This document shows positions 26,323-33,862 of a stretch of DNA of 42,482 nucleotides, one piece after another. The DNA is from Desulfofundulus thermobenzoicus (GTDB lineage: Bacteria; Bacillota; Desulfotomaculia; Desulfotomaculales; Desulfovirgulaceae), in the NCBI RefSeq assembly GCF_009428905.1, contig NZ_WHYR01000029.1:1-42482 (forward strand), written 5' to 3'. The notes below the pieces were generated by a model, which made no database searches, was not told where the DNA came from, and saw only the letters and a list, made by a program, of their open reading frames with translations. The position numbers and the translations under genes were made by a program. The first letter of the stretch is position 1; each line of letters begins with the position of its first letter.

Positions 26323-27702
26323 TTGTCCATCATGGAGCAGAGTTGGGAAAAGCATAAGGTCAAAATGGGTTCGGCGAAGGGGTTTCCCCTGCATTTGAGT
26401 CCTCCCCAGGTGCTGGTGCTGGGTTTTGCCGGGGTGATCCTGGCCGGGGCTTTGCTGCTCATGCTGCCCGTGTCCACCGCCTCCGGCCGGGGGACCGACT
26501 TTCTCACCGCCCTGTTTACCGCCACCTCGGCCGTCTGTGTGACGGGGCTGGTGGTGGTGGATACGGGCACCTACTGGTCCACCTTCGGGCAGGTGGTTAT
26601 CCTGCTACTCATCCAGGTGGGCGGGCTGGGTTTTATGAGCATGGCCACCTTCTTTTTTGTGATTATGGGGCGGCGCATCGGTTTAAAGGAACGCCTGCTC
26701 ATCCAGGAGTCCCTGAACCAGCTGCGGGTGGCCGGGGTGGTTCGCCTGGTGCGGGCGGTATTGATTTTTACCGTTCTTACCGAGGGTACCTTTGCCCTCA
26801 TCCTGGCCCTGCGTTTTTCTCTGGACTACGGCTGGCCTAAGAGCCTGTGGCTGGGGCTGTTTCACTCGGTGTCGGCTTTTAATAACGCCGGGTTCGACCT
26901 TATGGGGGGGTTCCGCAGCCTGACCGGCTATGCGAGTGACCCGGTGGTGAACCTGTCCATCACCACCCTGATTATTCTGGGCGGCCTGGGCTTTGCCACG
27001 GTAATGGAAATTTACCGCTACCCGCGCACCCGCCGCCTGTCCCTGCATACCCGGCTGGTCCTGCGGGTAACCGGGCTGCTCATTCTGGGTGGGTCGTTCC
27101 TCTTCGGCCTTTTGGAATGGGGCCACATTTTAAAGGATCTGCCCCTGCACGGGAAGATCCTGGCTTCCTATTTCCAGTCCGTCACACCGCGCACCGCCGG
27201 CTATAATACGGTGGATATCGGACAGCTTTACCCGCCCACCCAGTTTTTAATCATCATTCTCATGTTTATCGGCGCTTCCCCCGGCTCCACCGGGGGCGGT
27301 ATAAAAACCACCACTTTCGGGCTTATGAGTGTGACCATCTTTTCTTTGAGCAAGGGTAAGGAAGATGTGGAGCTCTTCCGCCGGCGCATACCCCCCTGGC
27401 AGGTATACAAGGCCCTTTCGGTAACTTTGCTGTCCATCGGGCTGGTAACCCTGGTCACCATGATTCTAAGCATCACCGAGGGGGGCAATTTTCTGGCCGC
27501 CCTGTTTGAAACCACTTCGGCCTTCGGCACCGTGGGGCTGACCATGGGCATCACTCCCGCCCTGACTCCGGTGGGAAGGGTGGCCATTATTCTGACCATG
27601 TTTGCCGGCCGCCTGGGACCGTTGACCCTGGCCTACGCCTTTGCCCAGAGAAGGCGCAAGACCATGGTGCGTTATCCCGAAGAAAAAATAATGGTGGGGT
27701 AG
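26323..27702 (+). CDS. TrkH/KtrB-type potassium uptake membrane subunit
   Basis: The protein (459 residues) is a K+ channel-like transporter of the Trk/Ktr/HKT family with four pore-loop repeats. The selectivity-filter segments are visible: SAVCVTGLVVVD, SAFNNAGFDLMG, SVTPRTAGYNTVD and TSAFGTVGLTMG, each with the key glycine. SPGSTGGGIKTTTFG is the family loop before the last repeat. I prefer the TTG at 26323 because GGAG lies 9 bases upstream. The matching RCK regulatory subunit lies 101 bases downstream. The pair would take up K+ driven by membrane potential or Na+. Confidence 0.94.
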   Translation: MSIMEQSWEKHKVKMGSAKGFPLHLSPPQVLVLGFAGVILAGALLLMLPVSTASGRGTDFLTALFTATSAVCVTGLVVVDTGTYWSTFGQVVILLLIQVGGLGFMSMATFFFVIMGRRIGLKERLLIQESLNQLRVAGVVRLVRAVLIFTVLTEGTFALILALRFSLDYGWPKSLWLGLFHSVSAFNNAGFDLMGGFRSLTGYASDPVVNLSITTLIILGGLGFATVMEIYRYPRTRRLSLHTRLVLRVTGLLILGGSFLFGLLEWGHILKDLPLHGKILASYFQSVTPRTAGYNTVDIGQLYPPTQFLIIILMFIGASPGSTGGGIKTTTFGLMSVTIFSLSKGKEDVELFRRRIPPWQVYKALSVTLLSIGLVTLVTMILSITEGGNFLAALFETTSAFGTVGLTMGITPALTPVGRVAIILTMFAGRLGPLTLAYAFAQRRRKTMVRYPEEKIMVG

Positions 27703-27752
27703 TTCCCGGAAATATGTAATATTTATGTGGGGCTTGCAAGGCACCTGTTTTT

Positions 27753-27786
27753 TCCAACAACTGACGACTGACGACCGATGACTGAT
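27753..27786. repeat. Degenerate CAAC/GACTGACGAC low-complexity repeat, copy 2
   Basis: The stretch reads CCAACAACTGACGACTGACG then ACCGATGACTG and lies between the two potassium-uptake genes. The minus strand near 8512-8545 carries nearly the same pattern, and 2378-2400 has a shorter related one. Confidence 0.6.
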
Positions 27787-27803
27787 AGAGGTAGGGATCC
27801 CCA

Positions 27804-28448
27804 ATGAAACAGTTTGCCGTAATCGGTCTGGGGCGTTTCGGCTCCAGCGTGGCCAGGACCCTGTCCCGCATGGGCTATGACGTTCTGGCGGTGGACACCA
27901 ATGAAGAGCGGGTCAATGCCATTACCGAGGAAGTGACCTATGCGGTGCAGGTGGACGCCATGGACGAGCAGGCGCTGCAGTCCCTGGGCATCCGCAACTT
28001 TGACGTGGTAATTGTGGCCATCGGGCAGGAGGTGCAGTCCAGCATCCTGGTGACGGTGATGCTCAAGGAGATGGGCGTACCCCGGGTGGTGGCCAAGGCG
28101 GTCAGCGACCTGCACGGCAAGGTGTTGCAAAAGGTGGGCGCCGATATGGTGGTCTTCCCGGAGCGGGACATGGGGGTGCGGGTGGCCCATGCCCTGGTCT
28201 CCAAAAATATTGTGGATCAGATCAATCTTTCGCCGGAGTACAGCATTGTGGAACTGGTGGCCCCGGCCGAGTTTGTGGGCAAGACACTGCAGGAATCGGC
28301 GGCCCGGCGGGAATACGGCGTTACCGTGCTGGCCATCCGCCGGGGCGGGGATGTGATCATTTCCCCCGGTGCCAAGCAGGTGGTGCATGACGGCGACATT
28401 CTGGTGGTGGTGGGCCGGAACGAAAAGCTGAAGACCCTGGGCGGTTAA
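27804..28448 (+). CDS. TrkA/KtrA-type potassium uptake regulatory subunit
   Basis: The 214-residue cytosolic protein has an RCK_N (Rossmann) domain with the nucleotide motif GLGRFGSSVARTL (residues 8-20) and the acidic VDTNEERV, then an RCK_C domain from about residue 135 (YSIVELVAPAEFVGKTLQES, GAKQVVHDGDILVVVG). By family it forms a ring that binds ATP/ADP or NAD(H), and often c-di-AMP in the C-domain, and gates the membrane subunit. Located directly after the TrkH-type gene; together they form a complete Ktr-like system. Confidence 0.94.
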   Translation: MKQFAVIGLGRFGSSVARTLSRMGYDVLAVDTNEERVNAITEEVTYAVQVDAMDEQALQSLGIRNFDVVIVAIGQEVQSSILVTVMLKEMGVPRVVAKAVSDLHGKVLQKVGADMVVFPERDMGVRVAHALVSKNIVDQINLSPEYSIVELVAPAEFVGKTLQESAARREYGVTVLAIRRGGDVIISPGAKQVVHDGDILVVVGRNEKLKTLGG

Positions 28449-28576
28449 ATGGGTAATGGCCGGCCGTGATGGCTTGGCGGTGATTGTTGTTGACGGCCGC
28501 GGTTTGTCCGGAGCAGCGGGGCCCCACCGGGCACCCGGCAGAGGTATGGTTACCAAAATGGGGATATGGCCAAACT

Positions 28577-29365
28577 ATGGAGATCAAAAGCCACGGCAAT
28601 AACCTGATCAAGTATGTGCGGCGCCTGTCCCGCCGCCGGCAGCGGGAAAAGGAAGGCCGCTTTTTGCTGGAAGGGGTGCGCCTGGTGCAGGAAGCGCTCT
28701 CCAGCGGCTGGCCCGTGGAGGTATTGTTATATACCGGCGTGGTGGAGGAAAGGGCCGCCGGTCTTCTGGAACAGGCCCGGCAGAAGGGCATCCGGACGGT
28801 GGCGGTGGCGGAAAAGCTCCTGATGGAGCTAACCGATACCGTTAATCCCCAGGGTGTGCTGGCGGTGGTGAAAAGACCCGGGTACACCCTGGGAGAATTG
28901 TTTCAAGACGCACCCACCCTGCTGGTGCTGGTGGAGGGTGTGGCCGATCCGGGCAACCTGGGCACCATTATCCGCAGTGCCGATGCGGCCGGGGCCGGCG
29001 GGGTGGTTCTGCTGCCCGGCACGGTGGACCTGTACAACCCCAAGACCATCCGCTCCACCATGGGTTCCCTTTTTCACCTGCCGGTGGTGCCGGCCGGCGA
29101 GGAGGAACTCCTGGCCTTCCTGCATTCCAGCGGCATCCAGGTGGTGGCCGGCGTTCCCCGGGGCGGCACTCCCCTGTGGACCGTGGACCTGACCCGGCCT
29201 TCGGCCCTGCTGGTGGGTAGTGAGGCGGCCGGTATTTCTTCTTACTGGTGGGACCGGGCGGCGCACCTAGCAATTATTCCCATGCCCGGCCGGGCCGAGT
29301 CCCTGAACGTGGCCGCGGCCGCCTCCATCATGCTTTACGAGGCGGTGCGCCAGCGGCAGTCCTAA
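28577..29365 (+). CDS. TrmH/SpoU-family RNA 2'-O-methyltransferase (YsgA-like)
   Basis: SPOUT enzymes methylate a ribose 2'-OH in rRNA or tRNA using SAM bound in a trefoil knot. The 262-residue protein has an N-terminal substrate-binding domain (LSRRRQREKEGRFLLEGVRL) and the three SPOUT motifs: VADPGNLGTIIRSADAAG, LLVGSEAAGIS, and IPMPGRAESLNVAAAASIML. The target is not known from sequence. Placement immediately before pheS matches ysgA-pheS in Bacillus. The ATG at 28577 gives the family N-terminus; the frame is open further upstream but without homologous sequence. Confidence 0.93.
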   Translation: MEIKSHGNNLIKYVRRLSRRRQREKEGRFLLEGVRLVQEALSSGWPVEVLLYTGVVEERAAGLLEQARQKGIRTVAVAEKLLMELTDTVNPQGVLAVVKRPGYTLGELFQDAPTLLVLVEGVADPGNLGTIIRSADAAGAGGVVLLPGTVDLYNPKTIRSTMGSLFHLPVVPAGEEELLAFLHSSGIQVVAGVPRGGTPLWTVDLTRPSALLVGSEAAGISSYWWDRAAHLAIIPMPGRAESLNVAAAASIMLYEAVRQRQS

Positions 29366-29386
29366 CCGATTTTTCTGGAAACTTTC

Positions 29387-29415
29387 TTGTTTTCACAGGG
29401 GGCTTGTGATATAAT
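29387..29415 (+). promoter_or_regulatory. Promoter upstream of the YqzL-like gene and pheST
   Basis: TTGTTT (29387-29392) and TATAAT (29410-29415) are exactly 17 bases apart, just after the methyltransferase stop. Confidence 0.75.
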
Positions 29416-29459
29416 CAACTGCGAAGGGTCCCCAAAAAAACAGGAAAGGTAGTGGTTAA

Positions 29460-29552
29460 ATGTTTTTAACCGCCGAATTTTTTTGGAGGCTGTTCGAAGC
29501 AACCGGCTCCATCCGGGCTTATATACTGTACAGGAGGTTCGCACTGCATTAG
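29460..29552 (+). CDS. YqzL-like small protein (30 residues)
   Basis: An ATG 45 bases after the promoter, with GGAAAGG upstream, opens a 30-residue frame: MFLTAEFFWRLFEATGSIRA then YILYRRFALH. From memory of the family, small YqzL-like proteins of Firmicutes share the pattern AEFFW+LFE-TGSI-AYLLY+, which fits closely. The function of YqzL is unknown; in Bacillus it is encoded near era and recO. It could alternatively act as a leader peptide, since it contains four Phe codons and lies upstream of pheS, but the family resemblance favours a real protein. Confidence 0.7.
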   Translation: MFLTAEFFWRLFEATGSIRAYILYRRFALH

Positions 29553-29559
29553 GTGGCTG

Positions 29560-29746
29560 CGGTTCCAATGGTGATAAAAAGGGTAAGCCCCATTCAGGAC
29601 AGTTTAATTGGGACGTTTGATAGGGGTATCCGGTTTTCGTGCTTATACCGGTTCGGGAAGTGAAGGATGCTGGTGAAGTGGTGTTTGCCGGCCGCAGGTA
29701 GCGCGGAATTTAGATTCCCGTCCCTGGAAGGGGCGGTTTTTGTGTT
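29560..29746 (+). promoter_or_regulatory. Degenerate T-box-like leader and terminator upstream of pheST
   Basis: The 3' part has the shape of a T-box: AGGTAGCGCGG (29696-29706) where AGGGTGGNACCGCGG is expected, then the terminator stem CCGTCCC (29718-29724)/GGGGCGG (29730-29736) and a T-run. TTC triplets that could be a Phe specifier occur at 29652-29654 and elsewhere. The T-box core appears shortened, so tRNA-Phe control is plausible but uncertain. Confidence 0.6.
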
Positions 29747-29784
29747 TTGGGGAAAAATATGTCGTAAGGAGGGGGATTCCTGCT

Positions 29785-30807
29785 TTGGAGGAACAGTTAC
29801 ATAATCTGGCAGAGAAGGCAGGACAGGAACTACAAGGGGCCGGGAGCCTGGAAGAACTGGAAAAAATCCGCATCCATTACCTGGGCAAAAAGGGCGAACT
29901 GACCCGTATATTAAGGGGTATGGGCAGCCTGCCGGCGGAAGAGCGGCCGAAAATAGGGCAGCTGGCCAATGAGATCCGGGAGGAACTGGAGCAGCAACTG
30001 GCCCGGCGCACCGCCGAGATTAAAGAAAAGGTCGGGCAACTGCGTTTACAGGCCGAGACCATCGACATTACCCTGCCCGGGACGTCCTTTTTCCCGGGGA
30101 AAAAGCATCCCCTGACCGTGGTGCAGGAGGAAATTGAGGATATTTTCCTGGGCCTGGGTTTTTCCATTGCCGAAGGGCCGGAGGTGGAACTGGACTACTA
30201 TAACTTCGAAGCGCTGAACCTGCCCAAGGATCACCCCGCCCGGGACATGCAGGATTCCTTCTTTATTGCCCCGGAGGTGCTCCTGCGCACCCATACTTCA
30301 CCGGTGCAGGTGCGGACCATGGAGCGCACCGCCCCGGCCCTGCCGGTGAAGATCATCGCCCCGGGTAAGGTCTACCGCCGGGACGACGATGCCACCCACT
30401 CACCCATGTTTCACCAGGTGGAAGGCCTGGCCATCGATAAAAGAATTACCTTCGGAGACTTAAAGGGCGTGCTGGATGTCTTTGCCCGGGAGATGTTCGG
30501 TGCTGACACCCGCACCCGCTTCCGCCCCAGCTACTTCCCCTTTACCGAACCCAGCGCCGAGATGGATATTTCCTGTGTCATGTGCGGCGGCCGCGGCTGC
30601 CGGGTTTGTTCCCACACCGGCTGGCTGGAGATCCTGGGCTGCGGCATGGTCCACCCCCGGGTGCTGGAAATGTCCGGCTACAATTCCGAAGAAGTGATTG
30701 GCTTTGCCTTCGGCATGGGCATAGAGCGCATCGCCATGCTCAAATACGGTATTGACGACCTGCGCCTGTTCTTTGACAACGACCTGCGTTTCTTGACCCA
30801 GTTTTAA
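29785..30807 (+). CDS. pheS: Phenylalanyl-tRNA synthetase alpha subunit
   Basis: PheS is the catalytic subunit of the (alpha-beta)2 enzyme that charges tRNA-Phe. With the TTG at 29785 (AAGGAGGGGG upstream) it has 340 residues, the usual length. It has an N-terminal coiled coil that binds t[17 protein letters not shown], and the class II core with the [14 protein letters not shown] block, [20 protein letters not shown] and [23 protein letters not shown]-x2-C pairs near [10 protein letters not shown] are typical of Gram-positive forms. The open frame extends upstream to 29740 but without homology. pheT follows after 20 bases. Confidence 0.97.
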   Translation: MEEQLHNLAEKAGQELQGAGSLEELEKIRIHYLGKKGELTRILRGMGSLPAEERPKIGQLANEIREELEQQLARRTAEIKEKVGQLRLQAETIDITLPGTSFFPGKKHPLTVVQEEIEDIFLGLGFSIAEGPEVELDYYNFEALNLPKDHPARDMQDSFFIAPEVLLRTHTSPVQVRTMERTAPALPVKIIAPGKVYRRDDDATHSPMFHQVEGLAIDKRITFGDLKGVLDVFAREMFGADTRTRFRPSYFPFTEPSAEMDISCVMCGGRGCRVCSHTGWLEILGCGMVHPRVLEMSGYNSEEVIGFAFGMGIERIAMLKYGIDDLRLFFDNDLRFLTQF

Positions 30808-30827
30808 CCGGAAAGGAGATTACTGCT

Positions 30828-33257
30828 TTGCGGGTTTCGTGGAAATGGCTGAAGGAATATGTGGATATACCGGTTAACCCGGCGGATCTGGCCGACCGGC
30901 TGACCATGGCCGGGGTGGCTGTGGAAGGGCTGGAGGAACCGGGAAAAGGGATCACCAATGTGGTTACCGGCCGCATTGTAAAAATCGAGCCCCACCCCAA
31001 TGCGGACAAACTGGTGGTCTGTATGGTGGACACCGGTGAGGGGGAACTGCGGCAGATCGTTACCGGCGCCACCAACGTGCGGGAGGGCCATGTGGTGCCC
31101 GTGGCCGTGGAAGGGGCGCACCTGGCCGGCGGGCTGGTGATTAAAAAGGCCAGGCTGCGGGGTGTGGAATCCCGGGGCATGCTCTGCTCCGGCCAGGAAC
31201 TGGGCCTGGACCCCAAAACCATGCCTGCCGACCAGGCCCACGGCATCATGATCCTTCCCGGCGACACCCCCATTGGCCTGGATATCCACCCGGTAATCGG
31301 CCTGGACGATGTGATCCTGGAGCTGGACCTGACGCCCAACCGGGGGGACTGCCTGTCCATGATCGGCGTAGCCCGGGAAGTGGCCGCCCTCTTCGGCACC
31401 ACCTTACGCTTTCCGGAAACATCGGTGCGGGAGGTGCCCGCTCCCACCCTGGAAGGGCGGGTGCGGGTGGACATTGCCGACCCGGACCTCTGCCGCCGCT
31501 ATGTGGCCCGCCTGTTTACCCATGTGCAGGTAAAACCATCCCCCCTGTGGATGCAGGAGCGGCTGCGGGCGGCGGGAATCCGGCCCATCAGCAACATTGT
31601 GGACATCACCAACTATGTGATGATGGAGTTGGGCCAGCCCCTGCACGCCTTCGACTATGACACACTGAAAGAGGGCCATATTATTGTCCGCCGGGCACGG
31701 CCAGGGGAGGTGATTGTTTCCCTGGACGGGGTGGAGCGGCGCCTGACCGGTGAAATGCTGGCCATCACTGATCCCGGCGGGCCGGTGGCCGTGGCCGGGG
31801 TCATGGGCGGCCTGGCCACCGAAGTGACGGACAACACCACCACGGTGCTTTTAGAATCGGCCTGGTTCCACCCGGTGAGCATCCGCCGCACCTCCCGGGC
31901 CCTGGGGCTGCGTTCCGAATCCTCCACCCGCTTTGAAAAGGGCATCGACCTGGAGGGATGCCTGACGGCTGCCAACCGGGCCGCCCACCTGCTGGAGAAA
32001 ATCGGCGCCGGGGCAGTGGCCGGCATAGTGGTGGACAACTACCCGCAGCCCGCCCAGCGCAAAACGGTCATCGTACGCCCGGAGCGGGTGGGGCATGTGC
32101 TGGGAACGGACATTTCCCCGGAAGAAACCAGAGATGTTTTAAACCGCTTGGGCTTTGGTGTGAAAAGGGCGGATAGCGGTGAAATCCTGGTGGATGTGCC
32201 CGGCCACCGGGTGGATATCGGCCTGGAAATCGATCTCATTGAAGAGGTGGCCCGCCTTTACGGCTATAACCGCATCCCCGCCACCCTGCCCTACGGCAAC
32301 ACCACCAGGGGCGCCAGGACCCGGGAACAGGTATTGTTAAAAAGGATAAAGGACCTGCTGGCCGGGTGCGGCCTTTCCGAGGTGATTACATACAGCTTCA
32401 CCAGCCCGGCGGTGCCGGACCGGTTTAAAGTACCCGCCGGAAGCCCACTGCGTCAGATGATCCGTCTGCAGAACCCCTTGAGTGAGGACCAGTCGGTGAT
32501 GCGCACCATGCTGCTGCCCGGCCTGGTGGAAGTGCTGCAGCGCAACTTCAACCGCCGGGTGACCGATGGGGCCATTTTTGAGATCGGCAGGGTATTCCTC
32601 TCCAGGGAAGGAGAACCCTTGCCCGAAGAACGGCCGGTGCTGGCCATGGCGGCCATGGGCCGGCTGCCCGGCGGCTGGAACAGGGCCGGGACACCCCTGG
32701 ATTTCTATTACCTTAAAGGTGTGCTGGAAACCCTGGGCGAGAGAATGGGCCTGGGCCGGCTGGTTTTCCAGCCGGAAAGGGAAAATCCCGCCTTTCACCC
32801 CGGGCGCACCGCTTATGTGCAGGTGAACGGGGAAAGGCTGGGCATCCTGGGCGAGATCCACCCCAACGTGCTGGAAAACTACGGGCTGGACACCCGGGTC
32901 ACCGGCTGCGAGCTGGATTTGCAGGCATTTCTTTCCCTGGCCGGTGCCGTGCCTCGCTACCGCCCCCTGCCCCGCTTCCCCGCCGTGGAGAGGGACCTGG
33001 CCGTGGTGGTACGCCGGGACATCCCGGCCGCCGATGTGCTGCGGATCATCCGCAAGGTCGGCGGGCACCTGCTGCAGTCGGTGCAGCTGTTTGATGTTTA
33101 CGAAGGGGAGCAGATTAAGGAAGGCCACCGCAGCCTGGCCTTTGCCCTGAAATTCCAGGCGGAGGACCGCACCCTGACCGATGAGGAAGTGATGGCCCAC
33201 ACGGCGGCCATTGCCGCGGCCCTGGCCAAACAGCTGGGGGCGGAATTGCGGAGTTAA
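30828..33257 (+). CDS. pheT: Phenylalanyl-tRNA synthetase beta subunit
   Basis: The 809-residue beta subunit carries tRNA-binding and editing functions. Domain order is standard: N-terminal MRVSWKWLKEYVDI, an OB-fold tRNA-binding domain (residues 40-150, PHPNADKLVVCMVDTG), the B3/B4 editing region (RRTSRALGLRSESSTRFEKG), the B5 domain, a catalytic-like core (GLSEVITYSFTSPA) and the C-terminal anticodon-binding FDX-ACB domain (FPAVERDLAVVV, FALKFQAEDRTLTDEEV). The start is TTG with GGAAAGGAG upstream. It is cotranscribed with pheS. Confidence 0.97.
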   Translation: MRVSWKWLKEYVDIPVNPADLADRLTMAGVAVEGLEEPGKGITNVVTGRIVKIEPHPNADKLVVCMVDTGEGELRQIVTGATNVREGHVVPVAVEGAHLAGGLVIKKARLRGVESRGMLCSGQELGLDPKTMPADQAHGIMILPGDTPIGLDIHPVIGLDDVILELDLTPNRGDCLSMIGVAREVAALFGTTLRFPETSVREVPAPTLEGRVRVDIADPDLCRRYVARLFTHVQVKPSPLWMQERLRAAGIRPISNIVDITNYVMMELGQPLHAFDYDTLKEGHIIVRRARPGEVIVSLDGVERRLTGEMLAITDPGGPVAVAGVMGGLATEVTDNTTTVLLESAWFHPVSIRRTSRALGLRSESSTRFEKGIDLEGCLTAANRAAHLLEKIGAGAVAGIVVDNYPQPAQRKTVIVRPERVGHVLGTDISPEETRDVLNRLGFGVKRADSGEILVDVPGHRVDIGLEIDLIEEVARLYGYNRIPATLPYGNTTRGARTREQVLLKRIKDLLAGCGLSEVITYSFTSPAVPDRFKVPAGSPLRQMIRLQNPLSEDQSVMRTMLLPGLVEVLQRNFNRRVTDGAIFEIGRVFLSREGEPLPEERPVLAMAAMGRLPGGWNRAGTPLDFYYLKGVLETLGERMGLGRLVFQPERENPAFHPGRTAYVQVNGERLGILGEIHPNVLENYGLDTRVTGCELDLQAFLSLAGAVPRYRPLPRFPAVERDLAVVVRRDIPAADVLRIIRKVGGHLLQSVQLFDVYEGEQIKEGHRSLAFALKFQAEDRTLTDEEVMAHTAAIAAALAKQLGAELRS

Positions 33258-33333
33258 AAAATCTGTCATTTTGGCAGGAGTTTCCCCTTTCAGGGCGAAG
33301 ATAAAAACCAATAAAAACCGGGGGGAAACGGCC

Positions 33334-33609
33334 ATGGCGGAAAAGGAAACCCAGAAGGAAACCCGGGTGGAAGTGGAGATATTTGGCGAATATTATACCC
33401 TGAAGGGCGACGCGCCGGAAGAATACCTGCGCATGCTGGCCCAGTATGTCAATAAAAAGATCCGCCAGGTGATCACCCGCAACCCCCGCCTGGGGCTGAC
33501 CCGGGCGGCGCTGCTCACGGCCCTGAACATAGCCGATGAACTGATGAAGCTGCAGAAGGAGTACGATGAACTGGCGAAACTGCTGGAAGTGGACCGGAAG
33601 GTGAAGTAA
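33334..33609 (+). CDS. zapA: Cell division protein ZapA
   Basis: ZapA binds FtsZ and bundles its filaments at the division site. From the ATG at 33334 (GGGGG upstream) the protein has 91 residues: a beta-hairpin start VEVEIFGEYYTLKGDAPEEYL, the helix YVNKKIRQVITRNPRLGLTRAALLTALNIADEL and a C-terminal coiled coil. This matches short Gram-positive ZapA. It follows pheT by 76 bases, its usual place in Bacillota. It is the last conserved housekeeping gene before the Wadjet locus. Confidence 0.93.
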   Translation: MAEKETQKETRVEVEIFGEYYTLKGDAPEEYLRMLAQYVNKKIRQVITRNPRLGLTRAALLTALNIADELMKLQKEYDELAKLLEVDRKVK

Positions 33610-33618
33610 GACGTAATT

Positions 33619-33737
33619 GTTCAGTAAAACCGCTACTATCAGCATGGTGCCGCGTTGTCCAAAGCAACGACCTTGCGGAGCACTGGATAGCGTGGATAAC
33701 GAGGCACCATAGCGGGGTACCGGTGGCGTTATTGAAC
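33619..33737. repeat. Nested imperfect palindrome upstream of the Wadjet locus
   Basis: Three nested pairs are visible: GTTCAGTAA (33619-33627) with TTATTGAAC (33729-33737), CCGCTA (33630-33635) with TAGCGG (33710-33715), and TGGTGCCGCGTTGTCC (33645-33660) with GGATAACGAGGCACCA (33694-33709, 14 of 16). The interior contains TTGCGGAGCAC, shared with 17481-17491. It could be a MITE-like insertion, a structured RNA or a boundary element. Confidence 0.65.
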
Positions 33738-33807
33738 TTTGAGCTAAAGCGGGCTGGTCCCTGACCTGATGAGTGTATTATGGGGCTTGAAACGGAAATT
33801 CACCTGC

Positions 33808-33838
33808 CGGGCGGGCCGGTTCCCGCCCGCTTTTGTTT
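33808..33838 (+). terminator. Intrinsic terminator between zapA and jetD
   Basis: CGGGCGGG (33808-33815) pairs perfectly with CCCGCCCG (33822-33829) over a 6-base loop and is followed by CTTTTGTTT. It ends only about 25 bases before the jetD start, so it isolates the Wadjet genes from the pheST-zapA operon or acts as an attenuator. Confidence 0.8.
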
Positions 33839-33862
33839 AAAGCCCATAGCGAAGGGATGAGC

